DNA from: Nemopilema nomurai
Taxonomy: Eukaryota > Cnidaria > Scyphozoa > Rhizostomeae > Rhizostomatidae
Direction of reading: 5' to 3'
NCBI GenBank assembly: GCA_003864495.1
Contig: ML133383.1
Span: 1,757,560-1,821,559 of the forward strand
Length of the DNA: 64,000 nucleotides
Shown: positions 13,338 to 24,581 of the stretch, piece after piece
Numbering within the stretch: the stretch's first letter is position 1
How the letters are laid out: every line of letters starts with the position of its first letter
Translations under genes and position numbers: made by a program
Notes under the pieces: model-generated
Told to the model about the DNA's origin: nothing
The model's input: only the letters and a program-made list of their open reading frames with translations
Databases searched by the model: none

Positions 13338-13905
13338 TCTTCATCGAAGTAGAATGCTAATAAAAATGTCACACTTGAAGTGCTTCCACCTACGGTTTTT
13401 AACAACAAAACATTGCTAAATCAATGTTTGTAACTGTTCTTAAAGACGTCTTTCGCTAGCAGTAGTCACCAACTTAGAATTACAGAACAGCATGCAATAG
13501 CCAAATAATCTTCATCAAAGAAAAATGCTCAAAAAAATGTCACACTTGAAGTTGCTCGACCCACGGTTTTTAACAACATAACATTGCTAAACCAATGTTT
13601 GTTAGTCTCCTTAAAGACTGCTTTCGCTAGCAGTAGTCACCAACCGAGAATTACAGAACAGCATGCAAAAGCCAAATAATCTTCATCAAAGAAGAATGCA
13701 CATAAAAATGTCACACTTGAAGTTGCTCGACCTACGGTTTTTTAACAACATTACATTGCTAAACCAATGTTTGTTAGTCTCCTTAAAGACTGCTTTCGCT
13801 AGCAGTAGTCACCAACCGAGAATTACAGAACAGCATGCAAAAGCCAAATAATCTTCATCAAAGAAGAATGCTCATAAAAATGTCGCAGTTGAAATGCATC
13901 AGTTT
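13300..13905. repeat. 171-bp tandem repeat derived from the gene 3 terminal exon
   Basis: Anchor string ATGCAANAGCCAAATAATC occurs at 13321, 13492, 13663 and 13835, i.e. periods of 171, 171 and 172 bp. The first copy is the coding end and 3' UTR of receptor gene 3 (codons HARAK then stop). The later copies carry degenerate versions of the same end, each followed by CTTCATC and a CACTTGAAG block. The inner copies are nearly identical, so the expansion looks recent. The last unit is partial and ends near 13905. Confidence 0.92.
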
Positions 13906-14422
13906 TTCTAGGAAGTTTCTTCAACAACCTGGCTTCAAAAGGGTTCAACTAGGTTTAAAGTATCGTAAAGATAATTGATTTGGCTGGCAGGTGCAAATAA
14001 CCTATTCAGCCACTCCATTTGCATGACAAAAGAGTGTGAAAGTAAGAAAGAAGGGATGAAGGAAAGAATGAAGGAAAGGTATAGCAACGACAAGCCTTCC
14101 ATTAAGAGACACGTGGGGCTCTGTTATTTTGTCCCTTGCAGATAACAAAATAGGATGCGCGTGAAAGGGCCAAGTAAATCGGCTAATATAAGATATTGCT
14201 AAAGTGAAACGGCATTGACATTTGTAGAAATGAAATTACTGTGTGATGTTACTCAAAAGCAGCTTGGCAAATACACTTATGAACTTGAGATAAAAATGGT
14301 GCTAGGTTCCAAAACAAACTTACCAATGCAGCTGTTGCAGAACTTCAAACACCACATCAATTAAAACCATCCAGCCTTCTTTTATCTTCTTTCGAGGAAG
14401 TCGCTCAACCTAAGTCGTAACG

Positions 14423-14429
14423 TATAAAA
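14423..14429 (+). promoter_or_regulatory. Possible TATA box of receptor gene 4
   Basis: TATAAAA in CGTATAAAAAGCAG, about 190 bp upstream of the gene 4 ATG. Position fits a short 5' leader. Inferred from motif and distance only. Confidence 0.4.
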
Positions 14430-14620
14430 AGCAGCCTTTATAATCTACACACAAACAAAAATACATTGCAGTCTGGCAACTGAAATCAAATAAGGACAAT
14501 TCTAAGAGAAGTTAAGCATAGGCAGAAATCACTGATTAGACTAGAACAAGATCGTTCTTGTTGAATCACAGCCGTCAGTTGGTACTTCATATCAAAGCTT
14601 GAGTCAAAGATTCGAGAAAT

Positions 14621-16081
14621 ATGGCGACGATCTGGTACAATAGTAGCCATGTATTCATCAAAAACTCATCGGAAAAAACTGGCCAGAAAAAATCGTCCTT
14701 AGGAGGTGAAAGCTATATGGATCAATTTAAAAGCAACGTTCACGTCATTTTGCCTGTGTATGTGATTGTATTGGCAGCCTGTCTGATCGGGAACATCTTG
14801 GTCTGTGTTACAGTGATGAAGAGCAAAGAAATGAGACGAAAGAGGTGGTACTATTTCCTTGTGAATCTGGCGATCGCTGACATGGGGTTCGCCCTCATAA
14901 CCCCCATGTACATGCTGCAATCAGCTGGGGTCAACATAGGTATGTATGTTTATACTGACGTGATCAGAGCCAGACATTTCAAGGTTCTCCGCAACTTCTT
15001 GGTCACAGATAATTTTTTGTACAGATCGTTTAGGACTTTTCTCTTTTTCGAATCTCGTTTATGGTATGTTACGCGAGTTTGTGCGCTCTTAATCTTCACG
15101 TTTCTTCCTTAGGAGACTTGGGGTGCAAGATTAGCCTGAACATGATCAACGTAACACTACTTGTGTCAATTTGGACGCTTGCCTATATCAGTTTTCATAG
15201 GTATTTGAACATATGCCATCCAATGGTAACCTGGGTGAAACGCATCAGTCCATTGTGGATCATAGTATCCTTGTGGGTTTGTGCAGGGATATTCCTGTTA
15301 CCCGTTTCCTTGTACTGTAGTCAGCGAGTTACAAGTGGAAATAACTGTAGTTGTCGCTCAAGATCAAAAACCCATTACAGAATCTACCAGTTCGTGCTCG
15401 CAATCGTTGGATTTTACTTCCCCTTTCTGATAATGCTGTTCTGCTATACAATGATTACCATTCGACTGTTGGGAAAGAGAGGTGACAGGAGTGGGATCGA
15501 AAATGACCAGTCTGGCAAAAAGAAACGGAGCATAAAGATGATGATGCTGGCGACTTTGATGTTCTTCATCACAATTTTTCCTTTTTCTGTCCTTTTTTTG
15601 ATGAACAGAACAGAGTCCAAAATCTTCAGGTAAGGGCATTGGAGAATGAAGCATTATAACCATTCTGAAAGAAATTGCAACAAAGAAATGGTGGAAGCTA
15701 GAGATTCAGATCTCAGCCGTGTGATACTTAGAAATATATTTTGACTGGTCACTATAGCAAGCTAGGCTCTCTCCAAGATATCATGTCAAAGGTGGCTGGC
15801 TTCTTAGTTGGTGAACAGCAATGAGATGCCTTTGTTTAGGCCCTTTTTCCATTTCTTCTTAAGAGAAAAAACAATTTGCATGAGGGATAACTAGGTTTAC
15901 AATTCTTATTTATTTTCACAGGAAGTCCTTACTCGCCGAGAAGTTGATGGCCTTTGTAAACTCTGCCTGCAATCCGTATATCTACTGTATGTTCTGCAAA
16001 AATTTCAAAAGCAGCTTCAAAAGAATGCTTTTCTGTAGAAAAAGTAATGGTGTAACAGAAAACCCAATGAATAGACAGTGA
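14621..16081 (+). CDS. Rhodopsin-like GPCR, tandem array gene 4 (3 exons, 331 aa)
   Basis: Exons 14621-14939, 15113-15629 and 15922-16081, phases 1 and 2, donors GTATGT and GTAAGG, acceptors CCTTAG and TCACAG. This is the most compact copy, with introns of 173 and 292 bp. Exon A is of the MATIWYNSSHVF type. Exon B has the TM3 cysteine in GDLGCK (about residue 111), HRY at about 135-137, CSCRS in ECL2 and TIFP in TM6 (tryptophan replaced by isoleucine). It is 15 bp shorter than in genes 1, 3, 5 and 6, with the loss in ECL2 and the TM6/TM7 loop. Exon C has NSACNPYIY and a short tail ending NPMNRQ. An AATAAA lies at 16251. Exon B groups with gene 5 (shared RIYQFVL and ICQP/ICHP segments), while exon A groups with genes 2 and 3. 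Confidence 0.88.
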
Positions 16082-17284
16082 GAAGCGTCAAATGGACAGA
16101 ATCGTGAAAGATAAGAAAGATTGGTATGAATATCGACAACACAGTAGCGGTTCTTCTCTCACCCAATAACGGCCGCATTATACCAAATACTTGATAGGAA
16201 ATGGCAGAATGTAATCTTCACAGCCATAGCCTTAGATCCCATGAATTTAAAATAAATTCCACTTTATACACATTTGAAGCACAACAGATAACAATAAACC
16301 TTATTAACATCTGAATGTATATAAATGACATCTTCTTCAGACGAACACATTACAGTACAAGTTGCTTCTGATCACAGAACAATGGCTGGTTAACACTAAA
16401 CGTGAGAGTACTGATCAACTCTAGGAGACTTCTTTTCGGAAAAAGCGTTCCAAGGAGCTTCAAACTGGAACAAAACAAAATCAATGAGATTATGAGGCAC
16501 AAAATGCATTAGAATCTTATGCAAGCTTTGTCTGAGCTACAATATCATCCCAGGAACGAAGGAGCTTGTATATGACTTTGGAATCCAAGTTAAAACGGAA
16601 AAGATTTGGAAAGAAACTGCCCGATAGAATAGTTGGGTATACAATCTTTCGGATTACAACAAACTTTGAGCTGCAAACTTCTGGTGGCTTGAAATGAAGA
16701 TACAACAAGGAAAGGAGCAAAAATAGAGTAGCCTTTTGGCACAAAGGAACGTAAAACCAAGTCAAACAGCCACACAACAAGAGAGCTCGGTTTCGATTGC
16801 AAGTTGATCTTAAGAAGCAAAGCATTTGATAATCTGCAAACAACCAGACGATATATTATAGAAATTTTCAGCCGCCAGTTTAACTAAAGCGTAGTCGCAA
16901 ATCTCATTTAGGAAATATGCCAGCGTTATGAAAACTTAGATAAGCCGATTCGGATAAGCAGGACTCCGTGTGATACTGTTTTCACTTATTGCAAATAGCG
17001 TTTCTTTCAAAGCCAATTTCTAATTAATATTGTATGTCTGTTGGACTTCCATTTTCTGTTGATCTAGCAAGGGTCTGAAAGTATGGATTTCATATCAAAA
17101 ACAGCTATTGTGGTGGAAGGGATCTGGACCCGAGGGAAGTGTCGTAAGTTCTCATGATTAGCTTCCTTCTTTTTAAACCTTTGCTATCAAACCATTCAAC
17201 TCTTATCTCTTCAATTCAACTTCAACTCGCCATTGTATGTCCATTTCTCAAAAACCCAATTTCTAAACTTTGGCTTTTTAAACG

Positions 17285-17375
17285 TTTCTTCATATTCTCG
17301 AACTCCACGTGACTGAAAAGCCAGGACTCGAACTATTTCATGTTCAGAGTACTGAGCCATGCGAAAGCGCGTTCT
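17285..17375 (-). repeat. tRNA-like sequence, probable SINE head
   Basis: On the minus strand a pol III A-box-like TGGCTCAGTACTC is followed about 25 bases later by AGTTCGAGTCCTGG, which matches the B-box consensus GGTTCGANTCC except at the first base. The arms do not fold into a good full cloverleaf by eye, so a functional tRNA is unlikely. A tRNA-derived SINE is the better reading. Confidence 0.45.
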
Positions 17376-18169
17376 AATATATCGTAACAAACTATTCTCT
17401 ATACGAAACACCTGATGCCATCAATAACCAGCAAAGATCAAACAGAATCACAAAACAGCTTTTCTAGGGGGGGATATTGTTTCCAGAATGCTTTTCGTTT
17501 CCACTTCTTCGGTTTCTTACTGGAGAGTACAGTCATTGTTGCAAGGCTGTATAAATCTCATAAAGGAAGCACAACAGAAATCAACCGCGAGCGGACTTAC
17601 ATATAATCAACGAGCTGCAACCGGAGTCGGAACTGTAATAAAAAAGACCGGAGTCGGAACTGCAAAGCCAGGAACGACGAGAAAACACCCAGCAGATAGA
17701 TAGGAGTTCAATAGAGGTAGGATTAAAACAATTTTGTACCATAGTTCATCGACTCTCAACGCCTAAGTTTCATCTAGTTGTTATGTTGCAATCCTTTGCC
17801 CTTACAAGAATGAACACTTCTGAATAAGTCACTATATTGCTCAAATAAAGCGGGAAATCTCAATCGCCAGCACACAAAGATAACAGATGGAGTGATACTT
17901 TCGCGCCCAAAAAAATGAAAGATCCCGTTAGCTTTATAAAAATAGAATGTTGTATGATAATACTTCTTCAAAAACAAACACTTCTATTTTGAAGTATTTG
18001 GATCTCCGTGAAATAGAACTCATAAACTAAAGACTTATTTACCGTTGAAGTGCAAAAATTCTCGTTTACAACACTAACAACAGCTTGTGTGAAATATTTA
18101 AATCAGCAATAGGTTGAACTTACAATCGGTGATTGGCTTACAATAACTGCTGAGTATTTAGATTATAAT

Positions 18170-18330
18170 ATTGCACATGATAACAATTTGGTACGTGAAA
18201 AGAACATGATACAAGATTTGAATATGACACGTGATAAGAATATGACACATGACAAGGACGTGACACATGATAAGAACATGGCACGTGATCAGAATATGGC
18301 ACGTAATAAGAATTGCACGTGATATGAACA
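18170..18330. repeat. 18-bp degenerate minisatellite
   Basis: Eight or so imperfect copies of ACACGTGATAAGAATATG, many containing the E-box-like palindrome CACGTG or CACATG. Copies near the ends are the most diverged. Confidence 0.8.
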
Positions 18331-18784
18331 TGACACATCCAAGGTGAATCGAATATATCATGCCGCAATAATACCACATAGCATAACAATTAAATAGAGG
18401 AACAACTGTCCTAGATTCCAAACTATTTCATGTTATCACAAGTCACACAATAAACGATAAGTATTATATGCTGAAGTCAAATTATATGCATGTGATACAA
18501 GGATAGCATTGCACTAAAATCCAGAGTGTTGTATGAATACAGGCTTCCTTTCGACCATTGTATTTATTGCGACCATTGCATTTATTGCGACTTATTATGT
18601 TAAAGCAATTGGTCGTTCTGGGGATGACGTAGCAGCTTCGCATCAGACTTGACCCGCAAGCTATTCAACTATTCAATGACAGTAAACCGACAAGTCCTTT
18701 TAAAAAGTTTTTTCAAACCTACACCAACCCAAAACAGGAGCATTAATGAATAGGAGCATAAATAACAGAGGCATATGTCATGTT

Positions 18785-19075
18785 GCAGTATATTATATTA
18801 TATTATATTATATTATATTATGTTATATTATATTATACTATATTACATTATATTTTATTATACTATGTTACAGTATATTTTATTATATTATATTATATTA
18901 TATTATACTAATTATATTATATTATATTATATTATATTATATTATATTATATTATATTATATTATATTATATTATATTATATTATATTATATTATATTTT
19001 CCTATTTTATTATATTATATCATACCATGTTGTAGTTATAATATTACATTATATTACACTATGTCATATCAAATA
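18785..19075. repeat. (ATTAT)n pentanucleotide microsatellite
   Basis: Near-perfect ATTAT repeats, purest between about 18905 and 18997, with degenerate flanks extending to about 19075. All frames across it are open by composition only. Confidence 0.95.
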
Positions 19076-20777
19076 CTATGACACATAAGCATATTGTATT
19101 ATGCAATACTGTATTAATATCAAATTATGGTATATCACACTCTATTTCATCACATTATATGTATTTGTGCTTTTATATATGCCTTTATCAATTCATATTA
19201 TATCATATTATACAAATTCTTCTATTCGTAGAGGCATGCAGTATTGAAGGGCTGACTCAATATAGCATTAAGCATTTAAGGCATAAACCTGACATAGAAG
19301 CATTTCATAAGCGTACCTGCACATCGCTTTCCTTCTTTAGTCTCTGAAGTAGCTGATGACACTACAAGTGAAAAATATGCAATTGAAAATACCGAGTCAT
19401 TATTGAAATAGTTGCGATTCCAAACTTGTCATTGAATATAAGTTGAAATTTGGAGGGCATTGGAATCTAAACAATTTTGGAGCCAAATTTACTTAAAATT
19501 TCCTGATGAACAGTTTTTGACAATATAATTCACTCAGTTCCTTTTCATCAGGAATAGGAGCGATGGAAATTTCTTTATACAAAAATAACTGACTGACAGG
19601 AAGCGACGAAGAGTCACTTTATTCTATAATAAACTCGTTGTAATAAACAATAAATACAAAATTCAGCCACAGTTTCAATCCATGCAAAATAGGAGCGGAC
19701 TTGCTATTTCGCTCGGCCTTAGCACATTTTGATCAAACCGACTCATAATAATAACAAATAGAAAGCATCTTGGAAAATGCGAGTAAAAGTCTGAAAGGAA
19801 AACAAGATATAAATTCAGCTGTTTGTAGAAGGATAAATGCTTAACAGAACGCAATGGTTAACGCAGCAAAGTAGATACGTCATTAGCTGACTAAACAGAA
19901 AAACATTTAAATCATTGGTTTGAACTTGTCTCTTAATATAGTAACTTCATCACAGTAATCAAAGCAATAAGGGACTTTGGACCTTTGTTGTAAAATTTAC
20001 CCTTATGTTGATTATCTGATCATTCTAGATGTCATATAAATAGGTATTTTGCTGAGAATAATAACATCAACGACTCTATGTTTGCAAAATACTACTTCGG
20101 TTTCTCTCTTTATATTCCAAAGTTAAAAATCTTCATGTGTCACAGCCAAAGTGAGAAGCTTTTTAAAACGCTGAAAATGCAGAGGATTGCATTTTAAACT
20201 AGTATAGAAATTTGAATACATATAAACGATACTTTCTGAGTTTCAGTAACCCAGAAATGGCAACTTGTCAAATTATGACCCCCAGAAAAACATGAGCATC
20301 CGTGCTAGTGTCGTGTCGCCCCATTCCCCTGTTAGGTTCAGGTGCATTTGACAGCGGTGAAAATAATAACTTCAATATTTTGAAAGTTTTGAAGGACTCT
20401 CGTGTATTCGAAGGATTCTTTCCAAAGAAAAGTCTCTGCAAATTCAAAGCAAACAGATCAATGCAATGGCATTCCTGTTTTAGCTTTGCATTCGCTTTTA
20501 AAACCAACTTGTTTTTTGCACTTTCATCAACATTCCCATGGACCGAATGGGTCTTCAGGCGATCGCCCAAATAGCCCGACTAGCCAGTCCGCCCCTGATG
20601 CAAAAGTGACAACCGAATATTGTCTCACTCGAGATCAATGCATCCAGTCAAGCCTGTAGATTATCAGACATGAGAACTACCATCCCCAGTATTAAAGCCG
20701 GTAAACTACAGGATTCCTGTCAAAGGCGTTTTGTGACGTTATTATGACGTAATCATGATGCCATTATGACGTTTGAA

Positions 20778-20802
20778 TGTGTGTGTGTGTGTGTGTGTGT
20801 GT
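20778..20802. repeat. (TG)n microsatellite
   Basis: Pure TG run followed by an interrupted TG tract to about 20818, roughly 275 bp before the start of receptor gene 5. Confidence 0.9.
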
Positions 20803-21078
20803 CAGTGTGTGTCTGTGTAACGGTGATTAAACACCTTTGGGTAATTAATGGCGGTGAGTCTGCTCAATGGACTAAGTGCAAACGAAGGTAATTGTATATC
20901 AATTAAATTAGATCAATAGGAAACTCGAAAATTGCGTGTTTTTGCTCGGTTGTCAAGAAAGCAAAGCAGTGTTTATAAAGATCGAGAATTCAGACAACAT
21001 CATTCACACATCAAACGCAAGCTACCTTTGAGCTCGATTTTGGATATTCAACAGGAAATGAAAGGAAGATATCTCGCA

Positions 21079-23003
21079 ATGGCTTCGAATGGAAACAGAA
21101 GTGCTATGAACACGACGGTGGAAGATTACCACGAAGACATACGAGTGAACGTGGGCGTGGTGCTGCCTTTGTATTTGGCAGTGCTGGCTATTTGCTTGGT
21201 GGGCAATGGCCTAGTCTGCTTTACAGTGATGAAGAACCAAGAAATGAGAAGGAAGCGGTGGTATCTCTTCCTCGTGAATTTGTCTATTGCTGACATTGCC
21301 TTCACTCTTACCACGCCGATGCATTTGATTCAAGCTGCTGGTGTGGACCTGGGTATGTCCACACTTCAATGTAACATACTTTACACCTACTTTATACGTC
21401 TTAACATACGTCTTTTCTACTTGATCCTTTATACTTTGGATAACTTAACGGGATTCTTAAACAACAATTGTACTCAACACACGAAAAGCTATCATTCGAA
21501 ACGTATGTCGATTTCTGGTAAACTATAAACAAACTGGCTATTCCTATGCATTGTTCCACAAGGCTCAATCCTCGCTTCCATGTCAATTATGCTCGTTTTG
21601 TAGGGGACGCCGGCTGCAAGATTAGCCTCCACACGATCAACATAACAATGCTTGTGTCAATTCTGACGCTTGCTTACATCAGTATCCATAGGTATTTGAA
21701 TATATGTCAACCAAAGGTAACGAGGGTTAAACGCATAAATCAATTGTGGATCGTGGTCTTCCTGTGGGTTTATGCAGGGATATTCCTGTTGCCCACACCA
21801 ATCTACTGCAGAAAACGAGTCAATGGTAACAACAGCTGTGATTGTCGCTCAGGGTTCCCATCAAAAACCCGTTACAGAATCTACCAGTTCGTGCTTATTA
21901 TCTTTGGATTTTACATCCCCTTTCTGGTAATGCTGTTCTGCTATACAATGATTACCATTCGACTGTTGGGAAACAGAGGTGACAGGAGTGGGATCGAAAA
22001 TGACCAGTCTGGCAAAAAGAAACGGAGTATAAAGATGATGATGCTGGCGACCTTTCTCACCTTTATATGCTGGTTCCCTTATACGGTGCTGTACTTATTG
22101 AAAGAAATGAAAATGGGAGATCCGAAGTTGATTGGGTGAGTATTGACACAAATGTATTGGCCTAGATCATTGTTCCTTGCCAACTAAAGCTAAACTGGAT
22201 TTGGAGAATAGCGTCCAACGTTGAAGCCTAGCCGAAAGAGCAGCATGCCAATCATATTTTATAAGAACGTTTTCAAAATAGGAGTAGCTAAAATCTCCCT
22301 TTCCAGGAAGGCACAAAAACAATCAGAATGCCGTTTTTCATAAACTTCTGCTACTTTTCAGTAGTTAAAGAAACTAAAATAAATGATATATTACAAACCT
22401 CAAAACTGATAATGTAGGGTAATTTTTATGGTGCTGTCGTAACACACAAAAATGAACACCTTATAGAGCAAAACGTATACGCTTGACAAATAGTTCTTCC
22501 ATTTCCAAGAATGATTTTGGGCTGATCTAGGATCAAACTACCAATACAAGCATGGAGTCATAACTCAAAATTTCACAGATTCGCAGTTTTAAACCTAAAA
22601 AAGGTTTATTTATCTTGTGAGCGGATTTCCCAAAAGCCCAGCACTTTCTGAGTATCTACAACAATTCTAAAAGTTCTATGCTGTGGCACCCAACATTTAA
22701 TTCAATAACATATATTTATTCTAACCTTTCAGGAAGTGTTTGCTATTCATACAGCTACTGACATTTACAAACTCCGCTTGGAATCCGTTCACGTACTGCA
22801 TTTTCAGCAAGGATTTTAGAAAAGGCTTCAAGAAAATATTTTTCTGGAGAAAAAGCAACGATGTATTTCAAACACAGAATAAGGGGACAGATGGCAAGAC
22901 CCAGCAAACAAATTTAAATATGACAACAACATTTCGCGGAGCAAGGATAAAGGAGAGTAGAGTTGGAGTATTCTCTCAGCAGCAATTGAAAAATGACGAT
23001 TAA
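21079..23003 (+). CDS. Rhodopsin-like GPCR, tandem array gene 5 (3 exons, 358 aa)
   Basis: Exons 21079-21352, 21604-22135 and 22733-23003, phases 1 and 2, donors GTATGT and GTGAGT, acceptors TTGTAG and TTTCAG. The frame is open upstream of 21079 but without conservation. I chose the ATG that matches the gene 1 start (an ATG seven codons earlier is possible). Exon A differs from gene 1 at only about four bases until the last few codons. Exon B has the TM3 cysteine at about residue 96, HRY at about 120-122, CDCRS in ECL2, the shared RGDRSG third loop and CWFP in TM6 (tryptophan kept). It is most like gene 4. Exon C has NSAWNPFTY, KDFRKGFKK and the longest tail of the family, ending QLKNDD. The gene is therefore a mosaic of at least two lineages of the family. 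Confidence 0.9.
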
Positions 23004-24468
23004 CGGATGTTAAGAGACACTAAGAGACGCTAAGCGACGATGAAACATACTGCATCAATCCTTTAAATGTCCTGTAAATAGTCCTCAAACATAAGTAGTT
23101 TTATTCTAGTTGTGATGTTATAATTGTCTAAGATTGTGAAAGTGTTTCCCGACCTATTGAATCATTTCTGTCAGCTCAGCATGAATAAGCGGAAGCCATT
23201 TTGAAACTTCGAATATCTTTCAGTAAATAACAGATTCAAGTGTATACAATCAACAAATATAAACTAATATATGTATCAGCAATAGCAATACGCGATGCAT
23301 TCTTATATTAATTAAGTTTCCTTTTGTGTTGTTACCCACAATCGAACGCATACGTCAAACTTGAAACCTGAACTTTCTCGACATTATCGCAGAGGAATAT
23401 TTTCACTTGACGAGAAGGGCAAAAATTTTCATTTTCATTAATATAAACTAATATATGTATAAGCAATAGCAATACGCGATGCATTCTTATATTAATTAAG
23501 TTTCCTTTTGTGTTGTTACCCACAATCGAACGCATACGTCAAACTTGAAACCTGAACTTTCTCGACATTATCGCAGAGGAATATTTTCACTTGACGAGAA
23601 GGGCAATAAAAATTTTCATTTTCATTAATATAAACTAATATATGTATAAGCAATAGCAATACGCGATGCATTCTTATATTAATTAAGTTTCCTTTTGTGT
23701 TGTTACCCACAATCGAACGCATACGTCAAACTTGAAACCTGAACTTTCTCGACATTATCGCAGAGGAATATTTTCACTTGACGAGAAGGGCAATAAAAAT
23801 TTTCATTTACATATTTATTACAAATATGTCAGGGTATTTTTTGTCCTCCTTCCACGGTATCCATTGAATACCTTACATAAACGTAATTTATATCTGTTGG
23901 TCACTATATGAACATGATAATATTTGATTAAACTGTCATTAATTTTTCTCAGAATACCGGAACTCTAGCAATTTAAAATCATGCACCACATAATTAAATT
24001 TCATACTCTTTCTGACAGATAAACTATTTTAAAAACTTAGTCAACTATATTCAAAGTATTAACCTTCTGTTCTTAAGTACTAAAGTATTAATTTAATTCA
24101 TCTTTCAATATTATGTTCAAATGACATATCTTTAACTTATATTCATACATAGATTTGCTGTTGACATTTCCAGGTTTCTCTACAGTAGATGCAAAAAATC
24201 AGAACTTAAAGGGGATTGAGGGAAATAATTGTAAGTACAGCCAATATTTAACTGTGTAAGGGCATGGTAAAATCGCTTCACGGTTCCGCTTTTTTCATAA
24301 TGTCACTGTAGTACATTCATCTTGAAGCAAATAAATCATATTGATCATGTAAAAATAAGCAATTAATAATTTCAAGGGCTATTAAGCCAACTTCCCTGTT
24401 CCTAAAATGAATGTTTGCTTATGACCGCAGCTGTAGTTGCATCTGCCAAAGACCAATTAGCAACTGGG
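23004..24468. other. Spacer between receptor genes 5 and 6
   Basis: No gene supported. The left half is a triplicated 184-187-bp block (23257-23815). The rest is AT-rich unique sequence leading to the CCAAT/TATA promoter of gene 6. Confidence 0.55.
23257..23815. repeat. 184-187-bp direct tandem repeat, 3 copies
   Basis: The anchor AAACTAATATATGTAT occurs at 23261, 23445 and 23632. The copies are almost identical. The main differences are CAGC versus AAGC after the anchor and a TAA insertion in GGGCAATAAAAATT that lengthens units 2 and 3. Minus-strand frames inside the units repeat the same meaningless 67-68-residue peptide, so the block is not taken as coding. Confidence 0.95.
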
Positions 24469-24475
24469 TATAAAA
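24453..24475 (+). promoter_or_regulatory. CCAAT and TATA boxes of receptor gene 6
   Basis: CCAAT at 24453-24457 and TATAAAA at 24469-24475 lie about 107-130 bp before the chosen ATG of gene 6. Arrangement and spacing fit a core promoter. Motif-based inference. Confidence 0.5.
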
Positions 24476-24581
24476 CACTGAACGAAGTTAATTGACGTCA
24501 CTGAACGAAAAGACCGCTCAAACACAGGTATCAATACGTGAAGATCGTTTCATCAACATCAAGACAGAGCTGCTGACCACA

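Larger units (their letters stand above)
16082..21078. other. Repeat-rich spacer between receptor genes 4 and 5
   Basis: About 5 kb without a supportable gene. It contains a tRNA-like SINE head (about 17285-17375, minus), an 18-bp minisatellite (18170-18330), a long pentanucleotide array (18785-19030) and a TG run (20778-20802). Open frames in the two repeat arrays are artefacts of low complexity. A TATAAAG at 20974-20980 lies about 100 bp before the gene 5 ATG and may be its TATA box. Confidence 0.5.

Noticed and set aside
16517..16843. 108-codon minus-strand hydrophobic frame
   Set aside because: Considered as a membrane protein exon, but there are no receptor motifs, no convincing splice context and no duplicate.
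17285..17375. A functional tRNA gene
   Set aside because: A and B boxes are present but the arms do not pair into a cloverleaf by eye; SINE origin preferred.
18746..19081. 111-codon Tyr/Ile/Leu-rich frames
   Set aside because: Open only because the ATTAT repeat has no stops in these frames.
23332..23722. Two near-identical 67-68-codon minus-strand frames
   Set aside because: Copies of the 184-bp tandem repeat, with no family similarity.
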